Positions 21,690 to 33,707 of a stretch of 64,000 nucleotides of DNA are shown here, one piece after another (position 1 is the first letter of the stretch; each line of letters begins with the position of its first letter). The notes below the pieces were generated by a model that was not told the origin of the DNA, did not search any database, and saw only the letters and a list, made by a program, of their open reading frames with translations. Where the stretch lies: positions 1,630,001 to 1,694,000 of the forward strand of contig OY755042.1 of NCBI GenBank assembly GCA_963576565.1. Direction: 5' to 3'. Source of the DNA: Aspidapion aeneum (lineage: Eukaryota; Arthropoda; Insecta; Coleoptera; Brentidae). The translations under genes and the position numbers were made by a program.

Positions 21690-22340
21690 CAGGTCTCAAT
21701 ACAAGAACGAAAAATTCTCAGGGTATTAACTCGACCAAGTCATTCAACTGATACATATAATTTATTTTTCCCACTGTCGTTGTTGTTTATAGTTTTAGAT
21801 CCTTGCATTATTTGCAATTTGGTATTTGATAAAATAAATTGGTATAAAAATCTGTCCCAATTCATTCCTTGGTGCAACTTAAAATTTTAGTATGAACAGA
21901 AGAAGTGGATTAAAGGGACCGCCACGAACAATGTTGGAGAGTTTTTGAATTATTTATAATAAAACGTTTTGAGTTTAAAAAATAAAAAATTATATATATA
22001 AGGCAAATGTGATGTTGCCCTTTCTTTTATATATATATTATTTTACGTATAACCTGATTACGGTAATAAAAGCAACATTTTCTTAAACACTTTTTTGGAA
22101 TTTAGTTGGAAAATAGTTAGATTTATAATCTGCCTTGATATTTTTGACCATATTTTTTTTGTATAAACTGTCTTGTATATCTAGATATGCTACCCTTTGG
22201 AGAAATGCTCCAAATTAAGCACTGGTGCACAAAAAGTTTCTAGAAAGTGAAATTTGAAATTTCAAGACAAAAGTTTAAAATGTATAAAGTCTTTTGTTTG
22301 CAAAATGCCTAAAATTATTAAAATCGATCCAGTCCTTCCA
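21690..22340. other. Spacer with an AT hairpin at 21990-22041
   Basis: tatatatataaggcaa and ttgcccttt...tatatatata form a stem around a short loop. Otherwise no recognisable content. Confidence 0.45.
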
Positions 22341-22349
22341 GAGTTACGT

Positions 22350-22396
22350 CCAATTATATCCAATGTCCTCAGTTTTCTATCCTTCAGTTCACTGTG
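22350..22396 (-). mobile_element. Solo Transib-like end, copy 1
   Basis: About 47 bases ending in CACTGTG, followed by cggcg, match 25436-25482 which also ends CACTGTG followed by cggcg. Read on the minus strand the element would start CACAGTG, the Transib terminal heptamer, beside a CGNCG-type pentamer. No partner end was found nearby. Confidence 0.4.
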
Positions 22397-22479
22397 CGGC
22401 GCACATAGGAGTATTCGTATCATTAAACCGGACAAAATTATTTGTTGTGTTTTTTTGCAATATCTTTGAATGAAAGATC

Positions 22480-23720
22480 AAGTTTGATAATAATAAACTG
22501 TTTATATTAAAAAATATATCTATACAGGGAGTCCCACATGGCATGGATCAAACGGAGTGAGGTGATGGGGTTGAGGTGATAAGAATAACCAATATTGTAA
22601 TCCGTTTTTTAATAAGCTTTTTAATATTTTTATGACAGGCGAGGATCTACGGAGATGAGGGAAAAGGGAAATTTCCCCTTCCAAATCCAAAATTATAAAA
22701 TTATATTTAGTTTTGACACACAGAATACCCCATCTGGTACCTATGCATAATTTTTATGAAGACTATCCATTGATATCTTCCCTTAAATCAACTTCCTGGA
22801 TCCGCCCCTGTTCATGTTGTTAATTTTTTTGATATGATATCACTTTTTTGAAATTATTGGTTACCGTTTTATACATATTTATTTTATAGGTGTACACTAA
22901 TATTTTTGCTAAATCAAAGAATGGGTAGAAAATTATTCAAGAAATAATTTTTATTGGATGGCTACAACATTTATAAATGTACACTAAAAAATTATTAAAT
23001 AAATATTTTGTTTTTACTTTTAGTTGTTCCACAGTTTCATCAAATAACTTAAAATTATCAACTTTATGTAATATCTCAAAAACTAAAAGTGACAGATAAA
23101 AATTATTATGCCAGTTGGATTCTTTGTTGCAAATACTATAAAAAATTATTTTATACCAATATAAAATTTTCATATATAAAAAAGTTATAGGCCCCCTCCC
23201 AAAATACAGACTTCCCAAAAGACAGAGGGCTTTGAGAAACCTGCATTTTGCAAACATTTTGCAATATCAAGATGGGAAGTAGGGTTTTTTTCAATCTTTC
23301 TCAGAAATACCTAAAACCCCCAAAAACTTCGAATTTGGAACACCCTGTACATATTTTTTTAGTTTAATTGCTTTTAGTTGCTTTTTTGTTTGATTTTGTA
23401 CCAAATAGAAGAAATTTAAATGAAACAAAAACAAAAGAATTTTTTATATTTGAAAAAATCAGATTGCAAATCTTTTTTTTTACACGCATATCGCTGCTTT
23501 GAATGCATACAAGCCAAAATGGCGGACTGGGGTGCACAATAACAACACAAACTAACACCTCAAAACAAAGGTCGAGAACAAAGGCTTGTGATTCCAAAAT
23601 TTATTAAGTTTTGACTGACCTCACGATACGATGCAAGTAAAGGGGAAGTTTCATAGGAGCGGCTTGATAGATAGGTTATTGGACTAGAACAAAAAATGTT
23701 TAGAAGTTAGTTTTGAGTAT
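22480..23720 (-). repeat. Dispersed repeat block N, copy 2
   Basis: Inverted counterpart of 470-3010, without the extra insertions seen there. The interval includes MITE E2 and the same flank next to it. It carries no intact gene. Confidence 0.6.
22525..23347. mobile_element. TA-flanked MITE, family E copy 2
   Basis: Ends CAGGGAGTCCC and GGAACACCCTG, with TA on both sides (22523-22524 and 23348-23349). It is in the opposite orientation to E1 and about 410 bp longer, with unrelated DNA of unknown origin near 22610-22900. Confidence 0.6.
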
Positions 23721-23724
23721 TTTG

Positions 23725-24125
23725 GTAATTTTTACTTTTAACGGGTTTTATTATACAGATACTCCTCCGTGCGTTCCAAAGTTAAAGTTCTGTCATTTCA
23801 AAAAGCCGCACAAAAAACTGATACGTGGCACTCTAATCATAATAACCATTTTGGGATTTGCAGGAGTCTGTGCAAAAATGGATTTTTTTTTTAATTTTGG
23901 GAAGAATTTCTGTGTTTTAAGCACAGCTAGGTATACATAATTTTTTAAAGTTAAAGTTTCGAACATACCTTATACCATTCTATAAGTACCTTATTCCTTC
24001 TCGACTTTAATACAGGGTCAAACTCATTTTAAAATTGTTAGCGGTTGTGTTCATATTACGGATTTGAATTCATGTCATTATTATAGTGACATTTTCATTA
24101 TTATTGTGAATAATAACAATTACAA
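23725..24125. other. Unassigned spacer
   Basis: Holds one isolated tacagggtcaa motif at 24013 resembling a family E end, without a partner. Confidence 0.4.
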
Positions 24126-24225
24126 ACCTGTATATTTTACAAATTGTGAAAGGCTTTCGCGGCAATCGTCCAATGGTGGGTGTGCTTTCGGGCTGTTCGG
24201 CCGTCGTCGTTGGAAATTCGTTCTC

Positions 24226-24260
24226 GACGTTTCGCCATCTCGAGTGGATGGCATCTTCAG
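24226..24260 (-). ncRNA. Hammerhead-ribozyme-like core in the PLE 3' region
   Basis: On the minus strand CTGAAGA (24254-24260) is followed by a T, a six-base-pair stem GCCATC/GATGGC closed by a seven-base loop, then GAAAC and GTCG. This is the order of a hammerhead core (CUGANGA, stem II, GAAA). Known Penelope-like elements carry hammerhead motifs in their terminal regions. The extra base before stem II is not canonical, and no stem I or cleavage site was established, so activity is unproven. Confidence 0.4.
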
Positions 24261-24875
24261 GAGATGTTGACTGTTTGTCGGCTTCTCGAAGACTGGTGGT
24301 TAGTCTGTCGCGAGCACAGGTTATATACGCTATGGTGGGCGGGGCGTATATCAGAGCTGGTCGGTGATTGGTCACATTGCCTTGATTCAGTTTTGTTATT
24401 GTAAGCGAGCCGTTTAGTGTTTTTAAGAACAGTTACCCATGTTCTGTTAATTTTAAGAGTTTCTTCAGGTCTGTTGAAGTTCTGCTGGTGTTTATGAATT
24501 TCGATTGCTTCTCTATAGAGTCTTGGATAGTATGAAGAGGAGGCGCAGAGAACTTGTGTGTCTTCGAATTTTATTCGGTGGTCTTCATTGTTTAGTGTGT
24601 GGTCTGCAACTGCGGATTTTTCCGTATGTCCGAGTCGACAGTTGGCTTTGTGTTCTTTGATTCTTGTGTTTACGGACCGTTTGGTTGTTCCGATGTAGAC
24701 ACTTCCACAGGTACAGGGAATGCGGTAAACCCCCGAAGAACTTAGTGGGCTCCTTATATCCTTCGCAGATCTGAGGTGGTTCTCGATCTTCTTAGATGGC
24801 TTGAAGATCGTTTTTATGTTGTGTTTTCCCAGAATACGTCCGATCCTATCTGTCACTCTCATTGGAGGACCCAGT
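24257..24875 (-). pseudogene. GIY-YIG endonuclease domain of a Penelope-like element
   Basis: The minus-strand frame has 201 codons from an ATG at 24862. Residues 1-43 are the RT-endonuclease linker (VTDRIGRILGKHNIKTIF). The GIY-YIG core follows: GVYRIPC (44-50), CGSVYIGTT (52-60), then RIKEH (67-71), a SAVADH segment (83-88), REAIEI (117-122) and QNFNR. The tyrosines, the arginine and the glutamate expected for catalysis are visible. This domain, fused to an RT, defines Penelope-like elements and nicks target DNA for insertion. The RT is missing and an in-frame stop lies upstream, so the gene is truncated. The last ~70 codons overlap the hammerhead-like region and show no domain. Confidence 0.85.
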
Positions 24876-24904
24876 CAAGAAGATGCTATGCCAAAGTGAA
24901 GCTC

Positions 24905-25078
24905 ATTTTACCTATATATATATATAATATACACACACGCAGACAAACATCACGACGATATTGCTAGGATAGGTCAAAATACATCCAAATAACACATTTT
25001 TGGCGTTATCTTAAATCGTCGAAAATAATACCTTTTCTCTAGCCATTGCTGCGCGTGCTAGGAAGGTAAAAATATCCA
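24905..25078 (-). repeat. Module G, copy 2 (uninterrupted)
   Basis: Runs from a short TA/CA microsatellite (24911-24940) through catcacgacgatattgc and aaaatacatccaaataac to ctagccattgctgcgcg. It preserves the empty target site of element R. Confidence 0.65.
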
Positions 25079-25079
25079 A

Positions 25080-25430
25080 AGGGCAAGGCAAAACTTTTAA
25101 AAACACATTGTACGAGGAAAACTCAAGATATTATTTTTTATATGTATGCGCAACTCTCAGTAGAAAATTACGGAAATCGTTCCAGAATATACGAACGTAT
25201 TACACATATTACAGGGGCAAGCTACATAGTATATAGTACCTATCTATTAATGATTATTATACGCATTAAGCAGCAACTTTTATTAAACCTTTTATTTTAC
25301 TTGACTATATACTATAAACAGTTCCCAATCCGGCCCATATTCTCTTTTATTTGTTAAGGATTCCTTAATGGGTTTCACACTTCAAATTTTATTATGGTTT
25401 TTTTGGTGGCTCTTTGTAATGAAAGGACTA
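25080..25430. other. Unassigned AT-rich spacer
   Basis: A 71-codon frame at 25142 has no motif; nothing further seen. Confidence 0.4.
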
Positions 25431-25435
25431 TACAT

Positions 25436-25482
25436 CCAATTATATCCAATGTCCCCAATTTCCTATGATTTGATCCACTGTG
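25436..25482 (-). mobile_element. Solo Transib-like end, copy 2
   Basis: Shares ccaattatatccaatgtcc and the terminal CACTGTG followed by cggcg with 22350-22396. The DNA beyond cggcg differs between the two sites, so the shared block ends at or just after that pentamer. Confidence 0.4.
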
Positions 25483-25817
25483 CGGCGTGGTGCGGCGCGG
25501 CATGAGCAATCCTTTGAGATTCTTTAAATATTGTTGCGCCAAACCAGCATCAAACTTTCAAATAAATCCTTTCAGAGTTATAAATAATTGTCTATGACAA
25601 ATCTACAAGTAACAGGAAAACTTGGAACGCGTAAATTATAAAACAGTGCTATAGACTTTAGGAAACTTTAACATAGATTGAATAGTAATTTAAGTTTTAA
25701 AACTCAAAGCTCTTGGTTATACAGAACGACGGAATAGGTAGAATGTTATGAAAGTGCAATTTGAGAAAATCTATGAGCTAAAACTTAAACCACTGTGACA
25801 AATTACACCAAATGTTT

Positions 25818-25990
25818 CAAATCAAATCAAATCAATCAAATCAAATTATGCTTTATTGTCAAAAAAGTAGAGTTTTACAGACAAAGCAAAAAATGGTCCT
25901 TAATTGTAAATATAAGATAAACACTTGCTTACAAGTCTAAGTTGAGGTACGGAATAGTCATTTAAAATAGTGTAACAGTCTATAAATTTC
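25818..25990 (-). mobile_element. 3' tail of a non-LTR element with (TTTGA)n end
   Basis: On the minus strand an AATAAAG signal is followed by repeated ttgatttgattt units, the same tail type as the non-LTR element ending at 46450. Only UTR-like sequence is left, with no coding part. Confidence 0.5.
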
Positions 25991-26154
25991 GCGATATATA
26001 TATATATATATTTTTAGCTCACACATATACTATACTATAGTAGTGTGAGCTATGGTGATCCTAATTTTTTCGAGAAAAAAAAAGTTTCTCCGATTTCAAA
26101 AATTTTTATATATCTTTGCGTTTCAGATGATTTTGAAACTTTTTTGTTGCGCCG

Positions 26155-26980
<826 letters not shown>

Positions 26981-27110
26981 TAACGACCAACGCGCATAAC
27001 TCAAAAACCGCTTGGCCGATTTTAATGAAATTTGGTACCTAGGCTGGGTCTTGGTTTGAGATGGTCCCATTTAAAAATGAACAAAATCCACCAAAGACAA
27101 ACCAAATAAA

Positions 27111-27470
27111 AGGGTGGGGGTAGATTTCAAAAATTAGAGTTTATATGAAAATATGGCGTGTGTGATATCAAACGAAAGGTAATTGAGTCTGCAGTTAAAC
27201 AAAATACATTTTAATTTATTTAAAAAAAAAGGGTGGGGTATATTTTAAAAATTAGAGTTTAAGTGAAAATATGGCGTGTGTGGTATCAAACGAAAGGCAA
27301 TTGAGTCCGGAGTTTAACAAAATACATTTTAGTTTTTGTTTTTTTTAAGGGTGGGGGTAGATTTCAAAAACTTGAGTTTGAGTCAAAACATGGCTTGTGT
27401 GGTATCAAACAAAAGGTAATTTAGTCTGTAGTTCAATAAAATATATCTCAGTTTTTAGTTATATTAGGTC
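27111..27470 (+). repeat. Three diverged ~119-bp tandem repeats
   Basis: Each unit starts gggtgggg(g)ta and contains atatggcgtgtgtg-like and gtatcaaac(g/a)aaagg phrases, then a T-rich end. Units begin at about 27111, 27230 and 27347. Confidence 0.8.
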
Positions 27471-27635
27471 ACTCGTACACTACAACTATAGTACCTAGTG
27501 TGAGCTTAGGGGCCCATATATTGGCAGAGTTTTTTAAAAAATATTTCTCCTATGCAAATATGCTCTCTTTCCACCTATCACACCTATTCACTTACTTTTA
27601 TCGAAATACAACGAAATTCTTTGACCATTAAATTA

Positions 27636-27750
27636 AAATATGTTAAAACATGTTAAAATATGTTAAAATACGTAAAAACATGTGAAAATATGTCAAATCA
27701 TGTTAAAATATGTTAAAACGTCAAAATATGTTAAAAATAAAATATGTTAA
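27636..27750. repeat. Short tandem repeat of atgttaaaat
   Basis: About ten decamer units, some with cg or ca substitutions. It lies in the presumed 3' UTR of the minus-strand non-LTR relic. Confidence 0.75.
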
Positions 27751-27859
27751 AGTTATATATAAAACACAAGAAACAACAAACAGAACAATCTGATACATAC
27801 ACAAGTAAAATAAATATTAATAATAAAATTTAAATGTTTAAATATATTTGTCAATTATC

Positions 27860-28265
27860 CTATAACTGGTCCTCGAAAAATTCATTAAGACTATAATATG
27901 CCTTCTCCAATAGCAAATCTTTTACCTTAACCCTAAATATTTTTTCCGAGTGAATGCTTTTCAGTCTATTTGGAAGCTTATTAAAAATTTTAATACTGCG
28001 GTAGATTATCGAGTTTTGGGTTAATTGAGACCTAGGAATAGGCAGTGGTATGCTATTATATTCTTGACTTCTTGTTTAGTAGGTTTGTTCAAATGTGTGA
28101 TTTTTAAATTTTTTATAAATTAACACCACTGTTTCTAGTATAAAAAGGTAACAAAGGGTTAATATTTTTTCTCTCATAAACAATGGTCTCTGATTTTTGC
28201 TCCGCAAATATATCTGATGCATCTTTTTTGAATTACAAACACAGATCTGAACAAATAGTCAGTAT
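27860..28265 (-). pseudogene. C-terminus of a non-LTR retrotransposon ORF2
   Basis: The last ~55 codons read without interruption on the minus strand: IYRSIKIFNKLPNRLKS, then FRVKVKDLLLEKAYYSLNEF and a stop at 27860. The pattern (xxFNKLPxxLKxxxxxxxFRxKVKxxLL) is the usual end of the ORF2 of Jockey/CR1-type elements. Upstream sequence to 28265 keeps traces (RCIRYICGA) in shifted frames. The RT core is absent. Confidence 0.65.
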
Positions 28266-28409
28266 TTGCAATTCCCCTTCTTAAGTACAAGTACAAACGA
28301 ATTTATAAATTAATAATATAGCAACCTAACTTTTAAGGCACACACATTTTCCCTAATCTGGCACACAGTCATGTGCGTGTGTGTGTAGGCGGAAAGGCAA
28401 CCCATTTTA

Positions 28410-28830
28410 AATAACTTACCTTCTGACGTATTCAACAAAAAAAATCATAAAAAGCATTTTTTTAAATTATTTTTATTCTAAAGATTGCAATATTTTCCTC
28501 ATAAAATTAATTCTGCCCACTCTAGAGATCGGTGGACTCTCCAAATTAGTGAAAAATCGATTTTTAAGGCTTAGTTTTTCCAGAAGGCAGTAAATTTTTT
28601 ATTAAATAGTTGCCAAATAAAATTACTTCTTTTTTTGGTTGAGTTTGAATTATTTATTATTTTACCAAAAAAACACATTTTGTTTTTTTTGCTAGTTCGA
28701 TTTCATAATAGCTATAGAAGTTTGTTAGATTTTTTTAAGGGCGTCGCTGTTTTGTTAGCTTATTTTATTTGGATATTTAATATTAGAGTTTTTGAAAGAG
28801 TTTTTCTCTGGAATTTTTGAACAATATCAA
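28410..28830 (+). repeat. Dispersed repeat M, copy 2
   Basis: Matches parts of 9985-10700, including the aaaaagcatttt and ttctaaagattgc stretch and the tttttaagggc..cg stretch. Shorter than copy 1. Confidence 0.55.
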
Positions 28831-28839
28831 TTTTCATCT

Positions 28840-29275
28840 ACTCTGCTTTGATTACCATTATTACATTTTACATTACTTCACTTTATTACTTATTAAACAA
28901 ATCTGGTCAGAAAGATCTCGCCCGATTTTTCCTTGCCTTCTTTGTAATCGAAGGTTTTGACCTGTAAGTATCTGAGGGATAAAACAAATTTTGCAAATTG
29001 AACTAATATCGGCCTATTTTTTTTCTCTTTCTTGTTCTCATACTGTATGTACCTATTTTTCTAGAGATAAAGTAGATTTTTGAAGGTGTCAAATTTATTG
29101 TTTTAAGATATAGTCCATACCACAGGTCACATTTATGACATTTCCAACCTCTTACCTCTTTAACAAAATAGCATGTCTTTTAATTGTTTCTATCTGTGCG
29201 TTTTTTTGTCAACCTACAGTCAGCATCTTTTTATCCAGAGATAATGACAGTTTTACTTCCTAGTTCAAGGCCAAC
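28840..29275. other. Unassigned spacer
   Basis: No inverted repeat, ORF or known motif noted. Confidence 0.4.
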
Positions 29276-29276
29276 A

Positions 29277-29868
29277 CAAAAATAGAGGCCACGACCCTGA
29301 AAAAATCAGCTGTTCTCCCGGGGCTGAATTTTACATTGGGTCTTATGGGAGGTCAGAGGTTTTTTTATGATATTTTCAAAATGGCACTACAGATTTCCGC
29401 AAAATTTCAGTGAAATATTCTCAGACACCATCCCGATATTCCACCAAAGGTTTGTAAGGAAGCAACATGATTAAAAGGTTTAAATCTTCAAGATTTAGCA
29501 TTCCTTATTTTGAATTCAAATTACCGGCTATGTACCACATGCCAACTGTTATATTTGACATGTATTTGACTTTGTCATATGTGATTGTCACATTCGCTTC
29601 TGCTTTAAACTTAATTTTTGTGTGAGCTAATGAAGCGGCTATGAAAAATTAGGGCTTACTATACATTTAAAAAAAATTGTTCTGCCAGAATAAAGTAAAA
29701 ACAATCTCAAAAACGGCTTTATTTAACAAAAAATTAAATATCCATGAACCGTCATTCCAACTTCAAAATTTTAAAGACAATCAGCTGTGTCGTAACGTGA
29801 CCATCAAAAAAAAATCAGCCCCGGATGTGACGTCAACAAAGTGGAGGATCGTGGCCCGTCCATTTTGA
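29277..29868. mobile_element. Possible TIR element, gaggccacgaccc ends
   Basis: Left end aaaatagaggccacgaccc and right end ggatcgtggcccgtccatttt are imperfect reverse complements. Further matching includes ccggggctga and acgtgaccatc regions. No TSD was verified. Confidence 0.4.
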
Positions 29869-30102
29869 TAGCCCTGCCTAGTTTTATACCAACATGACAT
29901 ATTTACTTTTTAATATATTTCTGGTTAGGAAATATATTTATTTCATGTCAAAGTGACAAAAGTGTAACTGCGTATGACAAGGACTATAACATAATATATA
30001 TTATAATCTATAATCTTTGGACTATAACACAATCCAATTTACTAAGCTTCAAGAACTTCCGAAACAGATTTTTCCGTGAACAGAGCTTAAGATTTTCCAT
30101 GC

Positions 30103-30504
30103 ATGGTAAAAATTTTGTCTACAATGAAAACGCGTTCTTTAACGACTTTAAACAAGGTCGTAAATCAAAAATTAAAAGTTAGCAGGGGAATGTGCAATGT
30201 TCTAGAGGACATAAATCCGATCAGATGTACAATCTGCTGTGTTTATGGACATACTGCAACAAAATGTGGAAATAGAGTTCAGGCATGTACTTTTTGTCGA
30301 GGAGCAGACAAAAGACAACACTGTAATTATATCCAAGAAAATGGTAAACCAAATTGCATGTATGTTAAGAAGAAATTTGATGCTGCTGCAAATTCTGAAC
30401 ATGACAGTATGACACAACAATGTCCCAAAAGAGAAAAAAAGATAAAAAATTTAAGGGAGAGAATCGACTATACATCAAATGAAATATTTGTTTTTAATAT
30501 ATAA
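30103..30504 (+). CDS. Non-LTR retrotransposon ORF1 fragment with CCHC zinc knuckle
   Basis: The 133-codon frame has a zinc knuckle CTICCVYGHTATKC at residues 42-55 (C-X2-C-X4-H-X4-C), followed by a second cysteine-rich motif ACTFCRGADKRQHC (61-74). This arrangement is typical of gag-like ORF1 of Jockey-type elements, which bind element RNA. The usual ORF1 is longer (RNA-binding domains precede the knuckles), so the 5' part is missing or decayed. The endonuclease of ORF2 follows at 30740 in the same orientation, which supports one element. The ATG at 30103 need not be the real start. Confidence 0.6.
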   Translation: MVKILSTMKTRSLTTLNKVVNQKLKVSRGMCNVLEDINPIRCTICCVYGHTATKCGNRVQACTFCRGADKRQHCNYIQENGKPNCMYVKKKFDAAANSEHDSMTQQCPKREKKIKNLRERIDYTSNEIFVFNI

Positions 30505-30739
30505 CCGTAAGCTAGCCCTTTATTTAGTTTTATTTTTAAGATATTTATAAGAATTTTTTCTATCTTCCTTTACTTCTAAGACTATACTAGCATAAAAGCT
30601 TGTTTTTTATTTTTCTCTCTCGCTAATTAGTTTTTTGCTACTAGTTTTAAATTTAATCTAAAATATTATAATAAATTTATTTTTAATTTTAAAAATACCA
30701 ACAAAATATTTATCAGAATTTTGTATTTTTGCAAGAAAC

Positions 30740-31700
30740 ATAAAAAACAGCCAAGGTATCTCTGTTTTTTAATTAAACATGTGCAGTATTCATAAAAATC
30801 TTGAAGAAGTAGTGATCTATTTGCAAAACATATTGTCAAACACAAATTCTACTAAAAATGTGGATGTCATTGTTTTCTCAGAAACATTTAAAATATTTAA
30901 AATTAGTATCCATAATATAGACGGATACACTGCATTCTATAATCAGTCTAAAAACACATCTTATGATGGTACAATAGTTTATATTAAAAATTCTCTTCAA
31001 CCTAAGTTTTCACAAATAAACAACAAGAACTTTATACGTCCAAAATTTAATAAATTTAACAATACTATTAAAGGTATCACAGCTTTTTATCGACTACCAA
31101 GATATACAAATACTGATGTTGAGATTTTCAATGATTCTTTAAACACCTGTCTTTTAAGATGCAAAGAAAAAATAGAAATATTTTCTGGAGATATCAATAT
31201 AGACATCTTGAAAAGAGACAACAATAATATCTCAATGTTTTGACTTGTTTTGGATATTCGACTTTTATTTCCAAACCAACAAGAGTAAGTGAAAACAGTG
31301 CTACATGCATTGACCACTTATTTATAAAATTACATAACTCCCTTAAAGAAATCAATATTGACTTTGGAATCTTTGAAACTAGAATAACCGACCATTCTCC
31401 TATCTCAGCAAATATTCAAATACAAAACTTTGATACTAAAACTTCTTACTTAACACAAAATCAAAATAAAAATAAAAATAACTTTGTTCATACAATACAT
31501 CACCAAAAATTACAAGAAACTCTTACATCTGATAAACTTAATATTATAAAAAATATAAATAATTCTACCATTGCGTATAATCACTTTGAAACATTTTTAA
31601 CAGATGCTATTAAAAACAGCATGGAAATTAAAAGTTTTAAAAGAAGAGCAAAGATCAAACCATGGATCACAAGTCCTATGGAGCACCTATGAGGAAAATA
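30740..31700 (+). pseudogene. AP-type endonuclease domain of a non-LTR retrotransposon ORF2
   Basis: The frame from 30779 contains CSIHKNLEEVVIYLQNI, DVIVFSETF, IDGYTAFYNQ, and IEIFSGDINIDIL; the GD-N pattern and SET motif are hallmarks of the endonuclease. A stop at 31241 is followed at once by a frame with GYSTFISKPTRVSENS and ATCIDHLFIK, and ITDHSPIS, the C-terminal active-site block (SDH-like TDH). A single frameshift thus separates two otherwise clean halves. Homology weakens after 31690. No RT follows before the foldback at 31926; the RT relic at 35215-36600 might be its continuation. Confidence 0.75.
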
Positions 31701-31925
31701 TTATTAATCGAAATATACTTTACGCAATCTTGAGAATCAAAATGAATAAAAAAATGCTTATTATGAATATTTTTGTTAAATATGTCATGAGGAAAGTTAT
31801 TTAAAATAAGATGAATAAAAAAAATTTTTTTTGGATTTTATCTAGGGTAGGCAACGCCATTCTCCGTATATTATATGGTGAATTTTGTATGTATAAGCGC
31901 CTTTTGATTGAATCACGCTTATTTA

Positions 31926-33707
31926 GTTCAATGAATAGAGGCCAAATTAGGGGGGTTACCCTACAAAAGGTCCGGTAGTTCTGAATTTTGGATATGTGGT
32001 TAAGCTCAGGAGGGTAGTTAAAAATCTGAGTTTTTGTCACCTCCACCCCTGTGCCCCTCCGCCATCTTGAAAAAACCATCAAAAATTGGCACTTTTTTTT
32101 AGTTTTTTTGCCTTTGATTTCGTTCCAGTACACTAAAGTTATTACTATGTAACCAATCCGACCTTGTTACACACCATTTAAAAGTAAATTTTATTATTTA
32201 CAATAAAGTATAAAACACATTTTTTGATTAAGGGCTTGGTTTTTAACAAAATCGAATAAAATATGTAACAGAATTAATTTTTTTGGTGATTTAAAAAAAA
32301 TTGTTTTAAATTAAGCACACCACTGGAGCGGTAAATATGAAATATTTTTTACCAAGTTACACAACGTTTAAAAGTAAATTTTATTTTCTACGATGAAGTA
32401 ACAAACAATTTTTTTGATAAAAGGCATGGTTTTCAGAAAATCGAATAAAACCTGTGCAAAACATAATTTTAAAAAAAATTAATTAAATGGCCCCTATTTA
32501 CGGACGTCCCTGGCGGGTTCGTTGTAAGTCAAACCCTATAGAGTTATACACCGTTGAAAAGAGAATTTTACTGTCAATAAAATGCATCATAGCATTTTTT
32601 AAATTAGGCTTAGCTTTTGAAAAAATTAGATAAAACTTGTAACAAAAATATTTTAATTTGTGATTTTTAAAATTGGTTAAATTTACGGGCGCCTCTGAAT
32701 TTATAACCATAAAACCAATCCGACTTTCTTGTCCAGCATTTTATAGGAAATTTTATTTGCAACAATAATGTATAACACATTTTGTTCTATAAACCTTGGT
32801 TTAAAAAAAATCGAATAAACCATGGAAAGAACATGGATATTTTTTTACTTTTTTAAATAACTTCAATTAACGAAAGCCGCTGAAGAGTTTATAAATAGTT
32901 GATCCCCATCAAGTTGTACCTTTTTCAAAAGAAAATTTCATTGTCTACAATAAAGTATATTACACATTTTTCTCTTAGAAGCGTATTTTTTGAGAAAATT
33001 TGAGAAAACCTAATTATGTTAGATTTTGGGGGGTCTGGGGGGGTTTTTGAAAAGGTGGTTAGTTTAAGGAGGTGTTTGACCCCTAAGCTCTCTTACCTTT
33101 TTGTACGTCACTAAATTTACACAAACAAATAAAAATAAATAAAAAACGTGCCGTTTAAAGCACTAAATTTTAAAAAATGATTATTTTCCAACTTACTTAC
33201 TTTAAGTTAAAAGTTACTCCCACTCCATTACAATATTTAAAAATACATTTAAAGAATGGATTTTGTAGCTGATAAAATTCTCTACAAGATATGTTCTTAG
33301 AACTTTTACTCTAGAAGAAAGTATTTCGGAGCTTATGCCGTCTAAAGTAGAAAAAATCTGAAAATTTGCCCAAGCACGTGATTTTAGTCATTTTTGGAAA
33401 TTACCTAGCTCCGTTACTACTGCTCGCAGAACAACGATACCACCCAATTGTAGATAATTATATCCTCTAAACAATTTCATATAACTCTTTTTGCGATTTA
33501 GTGTACTGGAACGAAGTTACAGGCAAAAAACTACAAAAAGTGCCAATTTTTAATGGTTTTTTCAAGATGGCGGAGAAAGCACAGGGGTGGGGGTGACGAA
33601 AACTCAGATTTTTAACTACCCTCCTAAGCTTAACAACATATCCAAATTTCAGAACTACCGGACCTTTTGTAGGGTAACCCCCCTATTTTGGCCTCTATTC
33701 ATTGAAC
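31926..33707. mobile_element. TA-flanked foldback element with ~210-bp TIRs
   Basis: The ends read GTTCAATGAATAGAGGCC and its complement, with TA on both sides (31924-31925 and 33708-33709). The arms, 31926-32137 and 33500-33707, are highly similar and include a ccatcttga(a)aaaacca phrase. The interior holds tandem repeats and no coding sequence. TA duplication points to the Tc1/mariner type, but the TIRs are unusually long. Confidence 0.75.
32150..33010. repeat. About five diverged ~185-bp tandem repeats
   Basis: Each unit has a core like gttacacaccatttaaaagta, an aaataaagta(t)aaaacac segment, a ggctt(g)gtttt segment and tcgaataaa. Approximate starts are 32150, 32335, 32520, 32700 and 32880. 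The units are far more diverged than the outer arms. Confidence 0.65.

Larger units (their letters stand above)
24130..24880 (-). mobile_element. Penelope-like element (PLE), 3' part
   Basis: The unit comprises the GIY-YIG endonuclease end of the Penelope ORF and its 3' region with a hammerhead-like core. Its reverse transcriptase half is absent; homology ends near 24880, next to a TA/CA-rich stretch and module G copy 2. The 3' boundary at about 24130 is an estimate. Confidence 0.75.

Noticed and set aside
24064..24404. Overlapping plus-strand frames of 68-74 codons
   Set aside because: Shadows of the minus-strand Penelope-like gene and its 3' region.
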